Positions 50,925 to 63,549 are shown, counted from the stretch's first letter. The stretch: DNA of 64,000 bases from Pachyseris speciosa (GCA_016490735.1 JAEMWC010001547.1:62501-126500); one strand, 5' to 3'. Notes: generated by a model not told the origin, from the sequence alone. Program-made: numbers and translations.

Positions 50925-53779
50925 ATGACGAATATGTTGATTATTTTCTTCTTTTGCGTGTTTTCCGTGACTACAGCAACACACAGCCGTGGACCAAGGA
51001 ATAGAATGCGAGTTTCAGATCCCAATCATCGGCTTACGCTTCACTCTTATATGAGACAAATGTACTACGGTAAAGCTCGCGGCAACGGGAACGGTAGTTT
51101 TACAGTTACCTTGGGAAACCGGAAGATTCTCGCCAATTCAATTCGCGGTTTTGAGCCGGAAAAGAACGGTAAGTTTCGTTGCGCATATTCCTAGAGATAA
51201 ACTATTATTATTTCTACGGATCATAACTTAATTTGTATTTACAAATACAGTTCTTTAAACTCCTCCCTTCTGTCCTGAAGTTGTGTGAGTGCTGAGTAAC
51301 GCGTACATTGAGTGTTGTCAATTAAGAGTAATAAAGAGTGTATATCCTATCAGTAATCAAGAGTGCGTATTTTTGAGTGCTTATTCTTTTAAAATCAGAA
51401 CTTGTAAATTTCACTTGCGCTGTAGGCGAAATCACTAGCTCATATTACATTATGATGCTGATGTTTTTTTTCAACACGCTCAGGTCGTTTACTACTTCTA
51501 CCCATCATTTATAATTACTCTTGACTACAACAAGCTCGGTTAGCATCGGACGAGCATAGAAACAAACTTTAGTCAATTTGCTGGTCCTGACCCATTTTTC
51601 AGGATTATGCACCTATCAATGGTTTGCCCCAGGATGTGAGGTGGGGGTATGGGGGGGGGGGGGGGGGGGGGCAACCCACGGGAATTAGACTTCCACAGTG
51701 GTCCCCAGGATGGGAAATTTGACTTGACTGCCATCTTGAAAAGTTTGTTGTGCTAGTGCCTGGGGTGGGAATTTGACTTCTAATGGCGACCCAAGGGTTG
51801 GGAAATTGACATTTGAAAACCCGAAAATGTCAAATTTCTAGTGGGTTACTCCCCAGCAAACCCCCCCCCCCACCCCCACCTCCATATCCTGGGGGCAAAC
51901 CATTTATAGGTGCATTACACAAGGTTATACTCGTCAGGATTTAGAAAAATAAAACCTCTCGAACACTGTTTCAAAAACAAAATCTTAGAGTAGTAGGTAA
52001 TGTTTACTATAATCAATCTTGCAAATGGTTCAGTCTTCCAAGAACTAGAAGCAGATGCCGTTTGCGAAGTTTACATTGTTAATGTTTATATGTTGACGTA
52101 GAACATTGTACTAGATGCCATGCTTGTTTGTGAAGAGCGAAACGTTTCTAAGTTGTTTATACAAACCGTATGGCACGTGCGTAAATTGGAGATATTTTTT
52201 GAGCTTTGTTCCATTGATGATGATAATCTTTTCCGTACGTTGCATCCGAAGTGGAAATGTATGTTAACTTGGGCGTTCTTTCCACAGGCATCTTATGGGA
52301 GCACTCTAAAGTACGTATGCAGTTTCGTTTGGGAAACGTTTTCAAAGATGAATTCGTGGTAGAAGCAGAGCTGGTTTTGACGTCTAAGAGTTCGCGAGTG
52401 AGCCGCAAAGTTAATGTTAGTGTTTCAGCTGGTGAGACCCTTATTATGGCAAATGGAGACGGATGCTTGGATTCCCGTGCTTTGCCGCGGAGAGCCAACG
52501 TGGAGTTTGGGTTAAATGTGACTCGAGCACTTAAAGCATGGAGAAATTTTTCAGAGGAGAGTTACATATTACAGGTAACTAGTTTTACAAAATACAGCAC
52601 CTGAATAAACAAGAAACGATCGAAGAAAAGAGGCAGAAGAGGGAGGGAGGTAGAAGGGGTGTGGTAAATATTTCTTCTGTAAGAATGTTTATAACTAATT
52701 TTAATAGTTTGTAAGATATTTCGTTGTTTACATACCTTTCAGTGTGCAATCTCGAACCTCGGGTCTTCGTCCTTTACTGTGCACGATCAACTCTCAAAAG
52801 ATCGATTAGGTTTACGATTTTCATTGCTTTTTCCAAACAATACTAATGGCCGGAAGTGAGTCGAAGTCGAACTCGAAGTTGAACTTTAAGTATGCGCAAT
52901 TCAATCGGAAGTCCGATATTTTCGAACTAACGAATCAGAACTTTCCAGCGTCGCTTGTTTCGCGAATGCTGGGCAAGGAGATCGAAGACTCGGTACGAGT
53001 TTTGTACAGAAGTTAATGAGGTGCTCATCATAATAATATCAATAACAATAACAATCATAAACAATAATATTCGTATAGCGCCTAATCAGTTCTGCACCAA
53101 TCTTTTTGTTATCTGCACCCGTCTGAAGATTTCAAGCCCTTGCGTTATGTGATTGAGGGTACTATTTTGTTATTGTTTTTAAGTTGCGAGTGGAACGTGC
53201 GCAAAAGAACAGTAGCACCGCTGCTTATATGTTGGATATTGGGAGGTGCCTCAAACATGGCCATGAGCATGGACCATTTCTGGTGTTATACACACAATCA
53301 AAGTACCCACCCAGCAGGGATGACATCTGGAAGTTAGTAACAGTCAATCAGCTTGCATTGCATCACATGCCAGACAATACCACCGAGTCAAGCCATAACA
53401 GTGGCATCATCATCCAGAGTCACACAATTCCCCGGCAAGAAGATGGCAGATCTCCAAGGAATCCAAGCATATGTTACCAGGTGTCATTTGCCATCAAAAT
53501 GAGCGACTTCTACAGTAATGTTATCATGCCAAAAATAGGTTTTCTCAACTACTGTGATGGCTACTGCCATTTCCCCATCCCAATCACTTGACGCCTACCA
53601 CACATGCCATCATCTGGGCCTTGTGGTGGCAAAAATATAGTGCTAGACCACCCAAGAAGCCACTTTGCGTCCCCACTGAGCTAGATTCTCTAACGGTCAT
53701 TGTCTCTGATCCAGAAACGGGCCATGTAGTGCAGAAGGAGTGGTTGGAGTTCTCAGCCAAAAACTGTGGGTGCCGTTAG
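50925..53779 (+). pseudogene. TGF-beta/BMP-type ligand gene, one-base frameshift
   Basis: Exons 50925-51168, 52288-52574 and 53184-53779 join with GT/AG introns in phases 1 and 0. The start MTNMLIIFFFCVFSVTTA is a signal peptide (an in-frame ATG at 50901 is an alternative). The prodomain has NSIRGFEPE and VEFGLNVTRALKAWRNF...SYILQLRVE. The mature domain has NPSICYQVSFAIKM, FLNYCDGYCHFP, THAIIWAL, LCVPTELDSLTVIV and the terminal AKNCGCR, the cystine-knot layout of this family. Near 53586 one base is missing: the frame of exon 3 stops (ATC ACT TGA), while the frame starting TTG ACG carries on to CGCR. PLCVP replaces the usual CC-P, so the inter-chain cysteine is absent. The propeptide cleavage site is not clear. 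Either a pseudogene or an assembly indel. Confidence 0.8.
51608..51914. mobile_element. Intronic MITE with poly-G tract, TTA duplication
   Basis: TGCACCTATCAATGGTTTGC and GCAAACCATTTATAGGTGCA are the inverted ends, with TTA at 51605-51607 and 51915-51917. A run of 21 G spans 51651-51671, and a C-rich tract near 51858-51885 mirrors it. Lies in intron 1 of the TGF-beta-like gene. Confidence 0.85.
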
Positions 53780-55426
53780 TGTAATCCGATTGGTTAACTG
53801 TTTGTCTTGTGTTCATTAACTGCTTTGTTAAAGGTTACTGATAAAGTGGTCTTCCCAAGGGAATGGGGTGGAGTTGCACAGGTCACCCATTTATGCCGCA
53901 GATAGACCAAATTTAAAACAACTTGACTAGAAGTACCCTTGGTTAAACACCAACCAGGGAACACCGGGCATCTTTTTGCTAGCGAGCGTTCATTTGAATG
54001 GCCACGCTTCCAGATTTCACGCGCAACTTCGAGTTTTAAGCCACCTTGTCCAGTATAATGGGTAGTGCTGCGTGAAAGTGAATGACTTTCATTTACAGTG
54101 CATTAAATTGAATTCGTCAATGAAAGGTCCAATAGTTTCTCAAATGTGTCACGAATATTATGAATCCCCAGGTTGCCGTAGAGTTGTTTAACAGAAAGAC
54201 CGAGGAAAGCTTAACATTGCTTTGCAACTTTGGATAACAGCACTCTTCAGAGACTGGAAGCAACAAAATCAAGGAGAAATACTTATTATTACCTTTTACG
54301 CCAGTCAGAAAAACGGAAGAATCACTTTTTCACTCTCTTCTCAACTGTCCCGATGAATGAGCGTACTGATATTACTCCTCTTGAACGTTTGCTGCTATGG
54401 CGAAATTAATTAAAGCTTTGTCCCTCCTCTTAAGAAACCTTACGCCATGTAATATACTGTTCGTGCCCAAGCCAAGTCCTCTTGGTGAGGCCACTGTAAA
54501 ACATCTAGTATAAAATTCTGTAGTAGTATTGGGTTCGAGTTGCATTTATTTAATGGCTCTGTTTGATTTGTCATCAAGCTACCAAGAACTGGTTAACTTC
54601 AAGTTTGGGTTAAGTTAACATAAGTAATGATTGGAGACAAGTCCTGGAATATGCATGCTCACTGTTCTGACGATTGCCAGCAGTAAAAAAGCAAAGAAAA
54701 CCAAACAGAAACATTAAAAGCAAATTAAGCAAAACAAGAAAAAAAAAAGTATGGATTCCACAGATAAAATTCCCTGCATGTTTTTAATAATCAGTTTGCT
54801 TTGTGTTTGATTAGTATTTGTACCGATAGAAATCAGGCAGTCACGATTGAAAACTTTGTATCTCACCTTCGTTATATTGTAAGAGTCTAAGTTAGAACTG
54901 TTCATGAAGTAACAAAGTAGTAGTTTGTTTAGCAACATCTTAGAAGATTAAAGAACTAAAAGATACAGTAAATATATCGACAATAAAGTTGAGTCCGGTC
55001 TTCTGACAGCAAATGCTTCTGATCTACCGGGCTTTAACTAAAGTGATTCAGTTTATGGTGCACTCGTGTGATTTTGACTTTCAATTGCAACCGGAAGAAA
55101 GTGTACGATTTCCTTAACTTTCAGTCGACGGGTTCCCAGGCGACCAAAAGGCGAAATTGGCGATAACAACGCCTTGTCAGAACGTAAACTTGCCTGCCTG
55201 ATTAGTTATTGTATGTTCTTTTCAATTCACCTGCAAGTTTCACTTCAATTGGCGAATATGCACGCCTTGTAACCTTAATGAACGTTACCCGCTGATTTTG
55301 TCTTCCGTTACCAAACCTGTTGACCCCTCCTATAAACAAACAAATGAATTGAGAATTGAGAGGGTGAAACATTTTCAAGGTCTTTCAAATCTCACTATTT
55401 CAGATGCTCATCTCGGACTTCTGGCT
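53780..55426. other. No supportable gene
   Basis: Probable 3' UTR of the TGF-beta-like gene followed by A/T-rich intergenic DNA. A minus-strand frame at 54714-54938 is composition driven. Confidence 0.45.
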
Positions 55427-55772
55427 CTTTAAGCCTATGTCTACACTATACCGGATAGCTCGTGCCGGCACGAAAACCATATCGGATAGGGCTTTTGTTC
55501 ACATTCAAAACGATGATTTCGGCACGGTTTTTGCGTCGGAGCGATGCTGGGCCGCTGCGGTCTTGAAAGTGAATCATCACATATCGGATAGGTTTTCGTG
55601 ACACTCTTATGGAGTAGTGTGAACAAAGAATCGAACCGAAGCGGAAATCAACAACGAGGAGCAATCATTCTAGTGGAAAGATGGCGGCGGTTTTGGGCCA
55701 CTGCCGTTCACACCAGGCCGGAGTATTTTTGAAAACGGCATAAAATGCTCTCCGGCATAGTGTAGACATAGC
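55427..55772. mobile_element. MITE, TATGTCTACACTA termini
   Basis: AGCCTATGTCTACACTATAC and GCATAGTGTAGACATAGCCT are the inverted ends. ATATCGGATAGG-type phrases repeat inside. The duplication is not clear. Termini of this sort are common in hAT-like MITEs. Confidence 0.65.
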
Positions 55773-55989
55773 CTAAGAATCGTTTTTGGAAAACTGGTGA
55801 ACCAGTTTCCATGTTCCCAGTTATATTTACTTTGCGGTATTTTTGACTTAATTTGCGTCTAAACTGACGTGAAAATGACTTCGTCTGGACGTACTTACGG
55901 TTCCAAAATACTAATGATTCATTCAGCATTCATAACGTTTTTCTGATCACGCCAATCCCTGAAATTTCACTTGAGTCGAAACAACCTTT

Positions 55990-56320
55990 AGGACATAACA
56001 GTTGTTAGTATATACCACACAAGTGAATGATGCTTTTTCGCGCGCTCTGATTGGTTAACTCGGAGGTGATTAGCAAGTACTATTCACCTCCGAGCAGCCG
56101 GCGCGCGAGATTTTACAATTTCCTACCGCTTGTCGGTATATTGTCACACATAAAGTAATGTTTTGATCCGCTAATTATTCAGCTTGTGTGGTATATACTA
56201 AAACAATTATTCACCTCAGTGTCGGTGAAAGTTGTGTATATTTACCTCGCCGCTTCGCGGCTTGGTAAATATCCACCACTATTCACCTCCACTTCGGTGA
56301 ATAATTGTTAAATATCAAAA
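55990..56320. mobile_element. Inverted-repeat MITE(s), ATTCACCTC motif
   Basis: TTAGTATATACCACACAAGT near 56007 recurs inverted as GTGTGGTATATACTAA near 56189-56204. A second inner family, TATTCACCTC/GAGGTGA with GAATAATTGTT, occupies 56075-56318, followed by a 17-base A run. Confidence 0.6.
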
Positions 56321-57178
56321 AAAAAAAAAAAAAACTGAATATTAACTTTAACTTTAACTCAATGGCGAAAATTCTTCTTGATAACCGTCAACCGTCAAAA
56401 TCGGTAAGATTTTTCCCTGCTAGCTGAGGCCTCACGTTGAATACAAAGAAAACAGGCCTCTGCTAGCAGGGAAGTAAAATTTAAGCGCCGGCCAGCCCCG
56501 GCCTCATTGAGACCCTCAATTGAGGCCTATATGTTCAGAATTTGAGCCCTTGACCTCTGTGATACCCTTGGCTAAAAAGGCGGAAATTAATTTTAAAAAA
56601 GCAAGCTCAAGGGATGAACACGAGAGAAAAAAGGAAATCTGATGTATTCGACCTGCGATGAAAGAGCGGGGCTTGGCATGGGTATTACAGAGGTCATTCA
56701 CGGGCTTGAATTCCGTTCATTTAGAGGTCTGAATTTTTCAGGATCGCGTAGATGAGTGCACGAGAGCCTCCTCCATTGGCAAGCTTAAAAGCATGGAAGT
56801 TCAATGGACTGCTTGAAGGCCCTTTCTAGATAATCGAAAGCACAAGTCATGCGACACTGAAGCAAATAAAAAAAACAGACAGCGAGTAGAGACAGGAAGA
56901 GCCACCCCAGCGCTCGTTTGCGTCACGTTACTTATTTTTCGCGCGCACAAGCGACTATTCAGAAGGGGTATGCTAGCAGTCTAGAGGTTCAATTGCTAAA
57001 ATACTATTAATTGCAATATGTCTGTCAGGTGTCTTATAAAAGCTTGAAAGTTCAACTTGTTACCGAGTCAAGATCACCATTGAAGCTCTCAACCATATGA
57101 ACCTTAACAGCAATGTACGCATCACTGGATGCAGCCATATGAGTGTTTGTCCACCAAAGTCCCACTGACGTTTTACTT
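56321..57178. other. No supportable gene
   Basis: Contains a small inverted repeat (CCCTGCTAGC near 56417 and GCTAGCAGGG near 56462) and the expected 3' UTR of the downstream minus-strand gene. No coding motif is visible. Confidence 0.45.
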
Positions 57179-57408
57179 TTATCCCGTAGAACCAACAATA
57201 GAGAACGCTGCCCAATGCTGAGGGCTTCTTGTCTCTTCTTTGGCCTGAAGGGTTCTCATGGCTCTCTGCAGTGATACAGCAGCATCACGGGAAGTCTTGT
57301 ATTCGTGGTAAAATGAGGTCATGAGTTCAGAGGCGGAGCGGTCGTCAATTTTCCAAAGCGTGACGATCACGCAAGCTGCTCCCGCGGCCAGAAACGCGCG
57401 TGACAAAC
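57179..57408 (-). CDS. Last exon of the TPR-CHAT gene
   Basis: Acceptor CCCGTTACAG, phase 1, so the codon reads G|GT and continues GLSRAFLAAGAACVIVTLWK, IDDRSASELMTSFYHEYK, then SPQHWAAFSIVGSTG and TAA at 57179-57181. These are the conserved last strands of CHAT domains. Confidence 0.9.
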
Positions 57409-57775
57409 CTGTAACGGGACGCAAAATTTGCGGTGTGAAACTTAACAGCTACACACTAAATTTACAACGGAGCCGGATGGGTTGGAGTCTGTAAGAGGGT
57501 TTCGTATGGCAAGGGGAATGACTATCGGTGCGTTCCTTGTGCCGTGACGGGGTTGGGATGTCCGTGCACGACTTAGGTAGGACTAACGTAAAGTCTGTTA
57601 CTATATAGATAAAAGTCACGACCCAGTTCAAAGTACTATTAAGTTAAAAATGTGAAGTCGTAATCTAAAAATACCTGATATCTTTAGAAAACATCTCATG
57701 CACCTATATTCTTTTGAAAGCTCTCATTCAAGAAATAAGTGGTCACGGACACAGTGTCTGGAACCAGAGGCTCAC

Positions 57776-60211
57776 CTAATACCCCATCTCCCGTCACTTT
57801 TCCCAGTCCAGTGTCACAGCAGCTTAGCACCACAAGTTCAGCGTTCAGATGCATGCCCCTCACTTCCTCGGCTGTAAGAAGGCCATTACAAGTGGACCCG
57901 TCCCCAGACTTGGCCAGAACAATGAGTCCCTTCATGCTATAATCGCCGTGCGAGTCCGATTCATCAATGACAGCGTGAGTAGCAAAGTGCAGAATTTTAT
58001 GCTTAGACATTGCCGCTACCACGTCTTTCTTGTTGGCACGGGTTCCAACAAAAACCTCAGAATCTACCGAGTTGACGATCTCACTGATCACGTGCACCTC
58101 GCGTTGGGCGGAGGGAAGCTGTGGAAGCTCACTGAAAGGCATTTTGGGATTTCCGACGGCAAGAAGACTAAATTCTGAGTTCCTTTCTCGTTCCGTCCTC
58201 TCACGTGTGGCACAAGCTAGGTCAAGGAAATGGATTGCGGGGCTAGTCGAGATAACAAAATCCTCGATAACATAGCGGCGTCCTGTTTCTCCCAGGAGGG
58301 CAGCAAACGGAACTTTTAGCAAGAAATCCTGAGGAATAAATGTAACTCGTGGATTTTCGTTATTTTTGGGAAGGAAATCCACAATAGGTTCTATAAGGAT
58401 CTTGTGCACTTGGTTAAGCATGGGCTGCCAAGGGGCCAACTCCGGGTCATCATGAAGGTCGCTGGATTCAGATGACTCAGCATTTGTAGGATCATCAGCT
58501 GTGCTCTCTGGCAAGTCATAATCTGATGCCAATGTGTTTTCTCCCTCTTCGATATCTGTGGGCGAGGAAACTTCAGCGTTTTCATTCTCTTTTAATTCTG
58601 ACGCTGAATCACCTGTTACGGTATCACTGATCGCCGGACCAAGAGAAGAATCCTCACAAACGTTATTATCTGATAACAGTGGATCCTCTGTATCTTCCTT
58701 GCGTTCTGTGTGATTTGCATTTGAAAGTGGTATCGAGAAAGCCTCAAGGGTTTCTGCTTCATTCGGATCTATGCTGGAGGCATTTGTCCCACCAGTAATG
58801 CTGCCCACAGGATTATCATTTGTTGACAAAGCATTTTCTTCATCTACATTTTTCAAGGTGTGATTGCCACTTTGCATGGGATTACTGGAAATGTCACTAT
58901 TCAGCGATTCCCCTGAATCTACACTTGAAAGGTCAATATCGGCATTTATCAGTCCAGTGCAGTGATCATTGACAGCGCCATCATTTGATGTCAAACGGTC
59001 TTGCATACCCTCCGCCATTTTGCAATGATTGGTACTTTGCACGGAAACAGTGAAAGCAGCAGTACTTACTGTTAAGGCGCTATCTGGTATCGTACAATCC
59101 AATACAGCAGTCTTAACATCAGTGTACATTGGTGTGATAGATGTCTTGTGATTACTTGCCGATTCTTCCGTCTTGGAAGAAGTTTCCTGGCACTGAATGA
59201 GTTCTGGAGATTGAAAAGAAACCTTTTCCAGAGCTGTAACAACGGCGCCGAGTTCTTCTGGATTATTGATCGGAGAGCTGACTGTAAAGGTTGTGGTTTG
59301 CAGCAGTGAATTACTTGAATCGATCACCAAACTTTGGTCTTGTTCCATTTTTTCACTAGGTTTCATGGACTTGCCGCAGGAAGATTCAGTCGCATTTTTC
59401 GTTTTCTTGGAACACGTATGAGGTCCCATTTCAGTTAATTGCCCTTTATTCTCCGAGGAGACATAACTAGCTCCGCTTAAGTTTGTGCTTGGTCTTCCTG
59501 TGAGTGATCCGCCAAATTGACAGTTTTGATGGTCGCCTGTTGGATCGTTGATTCGTTGTAAAAAGGATATGTCTTCCAGGACAAGGTTGCTCCACTTTGA
59601 TCAAATTCCTTCACCACAGAGTACAACACGACGGTAGTGGACAGCTTCCGGCTAACTTCACGGAGATTTTCAAAGGACTCCGTAATGAGTTCTTCATTAA
59701 GATACCTGGTTCCAGTGTCGGAGGAAATGGAGCCAAATAAACGGTTTTGAACAATTTCGGAAAGCGCTCTTCCTCTGCTTGCGTCCGCTAAAACAAATGC
59801 CTCTTCGTACTTCTTCTGAGCCACCAACACAACTTGTAGCAGGTTATAAGCTTCAACTTGGTTCTTTTCAAAATTCGAAAGCTTTGATTCGTCTTCCTCT
59901 CCAATCTGGGCGCTATCTGTTCCAGCGTTTGAAAAGCACGGAGTACGGAGCTCTCTGCATCTGATAAATTTCCACTGAGATAATAATCCATGGCCAGTTG
60001 GTGCTGCATAATAGCTACCCCACCGATGTCTAAACGCCTCTCTGCATTGTCTCGATACTTCATGTGACAGGAAATGGCATCTTCGAATTGTTCAAGGGCT
60101 CTGTAAACGGTGCCCAAATTTCCCCACGCCATTCCTTCACCTGCAGTGTTTTCAGCTCTTCGAGCCTGGTCCAGGGCAATTTGAAACAATTCCACTGCTT
60201 CTTCGTAATAC
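57776..60211 (-). pseudogene. TPR end, acidic linker and CHAT domain exon, two frameshifts
   Basis: The exon begins YYEEAVELFQIALDQARRAE after a T-rich acceptor. Near 59912 the frame shifts by one deleted base (TLEQI | AQIGEEDESKLSNF), and near 59512 by another (TIQQATIKTV | GSLTGRPST). A Ser/Thr/Asp/Glu-rich linker of about 300 residues follows. The CHAT domain covers about 58450-57776: LLKVPFAALLGETGRRYVIE, ISTSPAIHFLDLA, KHKILHFATHAVI (catalytic His), GLLTAEEV, ELVVLSCCDTGLGKVTGDGV (catalytic Cys). Both catalytic residues are present. The donor is TTAG|GTGAGC. Confidence 0.85.
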
Positions 60212-60917
60212 CTGTTAAAAAAAAAAGAATATCACTTAAGACTAGTTTAAAAGAGCAAAGCAAATCTCGGATTCGTAATTTAAAGCAATGCGCTTGACCT
60301 GAGAATTCATCACGCGCAGATCAACCTCGTGAGAACTACTCAAAGATTGTGGGCAACAACTTACAATGGAACACTCTGGAAACTTGTATAACCATACCGT
60401 TTAGATCCGACGAAATCGCAGTTCCAGAAATAGAAAAAATATATACAGGGCCGTAATGCCTCCGAACACATAGAGTGTAGGGGGAATATCCTGACGTAAG
60501 GCGATCTAAACGCGGTTGTTCCTCCTGCTTGAGTGTCCCGGATCTTGACAGAACTACATTCAATTCTGATATTTCAAGGGAATAGGCTGATGTACACTGA
60601 TCCTCGTAAATGACTTAATACTCCCTTGTATTGCCCTCTTGGTGACTTTGAGTATTGGTGGTGTAAGAGCTGTGCAACGGCCCGCATTCCGATGAGCCGT
60701 TTTTGTGCGGCCCGTTGGTTCTACAGCACACAGAAAGCTATTAAATCACTATTAATATTATTGGTCGATCACTTGATGCTCTAATCACTCTGTCGATAAG
60801 GATCATTTTTGACCAATCATGTAGGAATAACTTGAGCCTTTTGTTGTTCGAATCCTCAAGGTTTGTGTGGACTTTAAGTTGCTTTATCTTTAGCCTCTTC
60901 CAATGGTTCATATTTTG

Positions 60918-61085
60918 TAGCCTGGGACCAGGCTCCGCAGTGGGGTTAAGGTGCGAAAAGAAGGAACGTGGCGAAAAAGTCGGCGAGCGAAGCGATCCCT
61001 CTTGGCTCGCTTCGCCCGCCGATTTTTTTCGCCACGTTCCTTCTTTTCGCTTCTTAACCCCACTGCGGAGCCTGGTCCCAGACTA
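60918..61085. mobile_element. 168-bp foldback MITE, 8-bp TSD
   Basis: TAGCCTGGGACCAGGCTCCG at the left pairs with CGGAGCCTGGTCCCAGACTA at the right, and almost the whole element is self-complementary. ATATTTTG flanks it at 60910-60917 and 61086-61093. It sits in an intron of the TPR-CHAT gene. Confidence 0.9.
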
Positions 61086-61093
61086 ATATTTTG

Positions 61094-61505
61094 GGGAGCA
61101 GCGAAAATCGTCGCGAGAATTGCCTGGTTTCATGCCGTGAGGTACTGGGTCGAAAGCGGACTTTCGCGGACAAATTAAAAAAAAAACAAACAAACACGGC
61201 GTCCGCTGTTGCGAAGGAAAAGGCGTCCATATCACGAGCTTATTGTTTCAAAAACAAAAGGAGGCACAACTCCATTGCCACTTCGTGGACGAAGCCATGT
61301 TTTTTTTGTAATTGTCCGTGAAAGTCCGCACTCGACCCAGTACCTCACGGTATGAAACCAGGCAATGGAAGATATTGCGAGCGAGCGGGAAAAACGAGAA
61401 GAGACTGGGGCCTTCCCTCCCCAGTCTCTCGTTGTTTTTCCCGCTCGGTCGCAACATCTTCCATTCTCGTGACGATTTAGGCTGCTCCATGGGCTCCTCG
61501 CTGCT
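61094..61505. repeat. Two nested foldback repeats in an intron
   Basis: TGCCTGGTTTCATGCCGTGA near 61120-61139 recurs inverted as TCACGGTATGAAACCAGGCA near 61346-61365. Next to it, GGAAGATATTGCGAGCGAGC pairs with GCTCGGTCGCAACATCTTCC (61368-61463). The outer ends GGGGAGCAGC and GCTGCTCCATGG also complement, so this may be one MITE with another inside. Confidence 0.75.
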
Positions 61506-61575
61506 CCCAAAAACCTGAACGCCTGGAACAGGCCACTTCATCTTCCAATACGGATTTTTTACTTTTACATCATAC

Positions 61576-61815
61576 CCCATTTTTGTGTAAAGCTTTCCAA
61601 TTTTGTTGAATGTTATTCCCATTCGTGAAAAATCACCGATTTGTTCTGCCAACGAGTATTCGATGAACTGATACACCAAAGAATCGTCGAACTCCTCCGG
61701 ATTGTAAAACTTTAGGAAACCGATGTTGCCACAGGCAATTGCCAGACCATGTATGTCTCGTCTGGCGAGGGAGAGGTGATAATGAGTCTTGTGTAGTCGT
61801 TCTGCATCTTTGTAC
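61576..61815 (-). CDS. TPR exon
   Basis: Acceptor TTATTATTTCAG, phase 2 in and out, donor GG|GTATGA. It encodes YKDAERLHKTHYHLSLARRD, IHGLAIACGNIGFLKFYN and LAEQIGDFSRMGITFNKIGK, two TPR-like units. It joins the neighbouring exons as RSEGR|YKDAE and LYTKMG|YYEEA. Confidence 0.85.
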
Positions 61816-61829
61816 CTGAAATAATAACA

Positions 61830-63160
61830 CAGAAGTTAACTAACATAAACGACCACACTTCAGCTATTAAGGTACTCAAATCTACTCGGTTTTTAAGCTG
61901 AATACAAGGCCCGAGACTAACCACGTTTCTGTAGCATGCATGGAGCAAGAAGAAATGTCTTGTTATTTTCTCTGGGAAGGAATTTATGCTATTCCATGGA
62001 GGGGCTTTATTACCTTTTTAAGCCTGCGTACAACTTCCTGTAAGGGTCTTGCACCCCATTTATTTACGGGCGAGGGCCACACGTAACGAGCCTCGAGGGT
62101 TTTCGTCATTCGTCAACCGCTCCACCGCCTCTAATTATATCCGCGTAATAAACCACGTGCAGAGTTTGCCCGCAGGTTTCTCGACTGATCCGCTCGAACA
62201 CCTGGATGAATATCTGAACACCATGTGGAAATATTTGTTAAAAGATTGGATAAGGTGGCAAGGAAAAGGCGTCAGCTTAACCACCCATCGCACAACCGCC
62301 CTAAGCACCCGACTAATAAGCTACCACACTTCGCTGTCAGAGTGGTTGATGTCTAGTGGGTGTCCACACCCGGAATAAACCAGAGTTTAACCTGTAGACA
62401 TTCTCCTATTTGAACCTTAATTGTGTCGATAACAAAATGCTCGAATATGACTGGTTCTTAACAGCCTTCATTTGTGGCTTTAAAAATTGACTGCTTCAGG
62501 TCCAAACTGTCCGATTTGAGCTGTCCGATTACAAACACTTGTAATCGGACAAGTCAAATCGGACAGTTACCTTATCTGGATATGGTCAGCAGTAGCTGCC
62601 ATGTCGTGTCAGTTGTCAATCTTCGCGCTTTGTAAATTAGCAACCATTTCCGGTGTCGGATAATTTGCATTTGAACCGTTTGTTATTTTGTACAATATTT
62701 AGAAAGTTTACCTCTAGAGATTCTCGCATTTTTTTATAGACACAATTAATTGGTAATCGGACTTCGTGTCGTACAATCAGGGGTAATCGTGCTCGTAATT
62801 TCAAATCAGCCTCGCGCTACGCGCTCGGCCAATTTGAAATCACTCGCCTTATTACTCCCTGAATTGTACTCCACTCAGTCCTATTACCATTACTAATTGC
62901 AGCATATTTTGACTGCTAATAAATTTAATGAATGACACCACTACCTCGAACAAACGACATATCCGTTAGAATAATTAAATAACTTTCTCAACACACAGTA
63001 CCTACTATTTTATATTTTTACACCTGGCAAATAAGTCACCTTCAAATATCGGATCAAAATTTTAGAAATGTTGGTTTCCTTAGGAAGGAGGGAAACTAGA
63101 ATACCCAGGGAAAGAATTACCCAGAGCAACGAGAATTATACAACGAAAAAAACGTAAAAT
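61830..63160. other. Intron of the TPR-CHAT gene with small inverted repeats
   Basis: Contains a hairpin at 62505-62568 (AACTGTCCGATTTG...CAAATCGGACAGTT) and a second palindrome around 62798-62842 (ATTTCAAAT...ATTTGAAAT). No exon with good splice sites was found here. Confidence 0.6.
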
Positions 63161-63163
63161 GAC

Positions 63164-63549
63164 CTTCCTTCTGATCTGTAAACATTTCCCAGCTCTCCGC
63201 AGCATCTCGACACAAGCCCAACGTCTCTTAATTCCTTAGCTATTTCCAGTGCCTCGCGGAGGTATTGTTTGGCTCTTCCCCAGTCTGCCGCAGACCTGCA
63301 AGTGCATCCGTAATAATAGAGATAGAGCGCTTTCGTGTAGTTACTCAAGCTGGATGTGTAAGTCATGAGTGGGTTGAAATATCGTTCCATTGCTTCTTTG
63401 AGCTCTCCACGATCTAAGAAGCAGACTGCAAGATGTATTTTCGCTAAGGCCTCCTTCTCAACGTCCTGCATACAATCAGCAAGTTCCCTGGCTTTCTTGA
63501 AGAATTCTTCCGCTGTGGGAAGCTCTTTTCGAAGACGGTGTATCGACGC

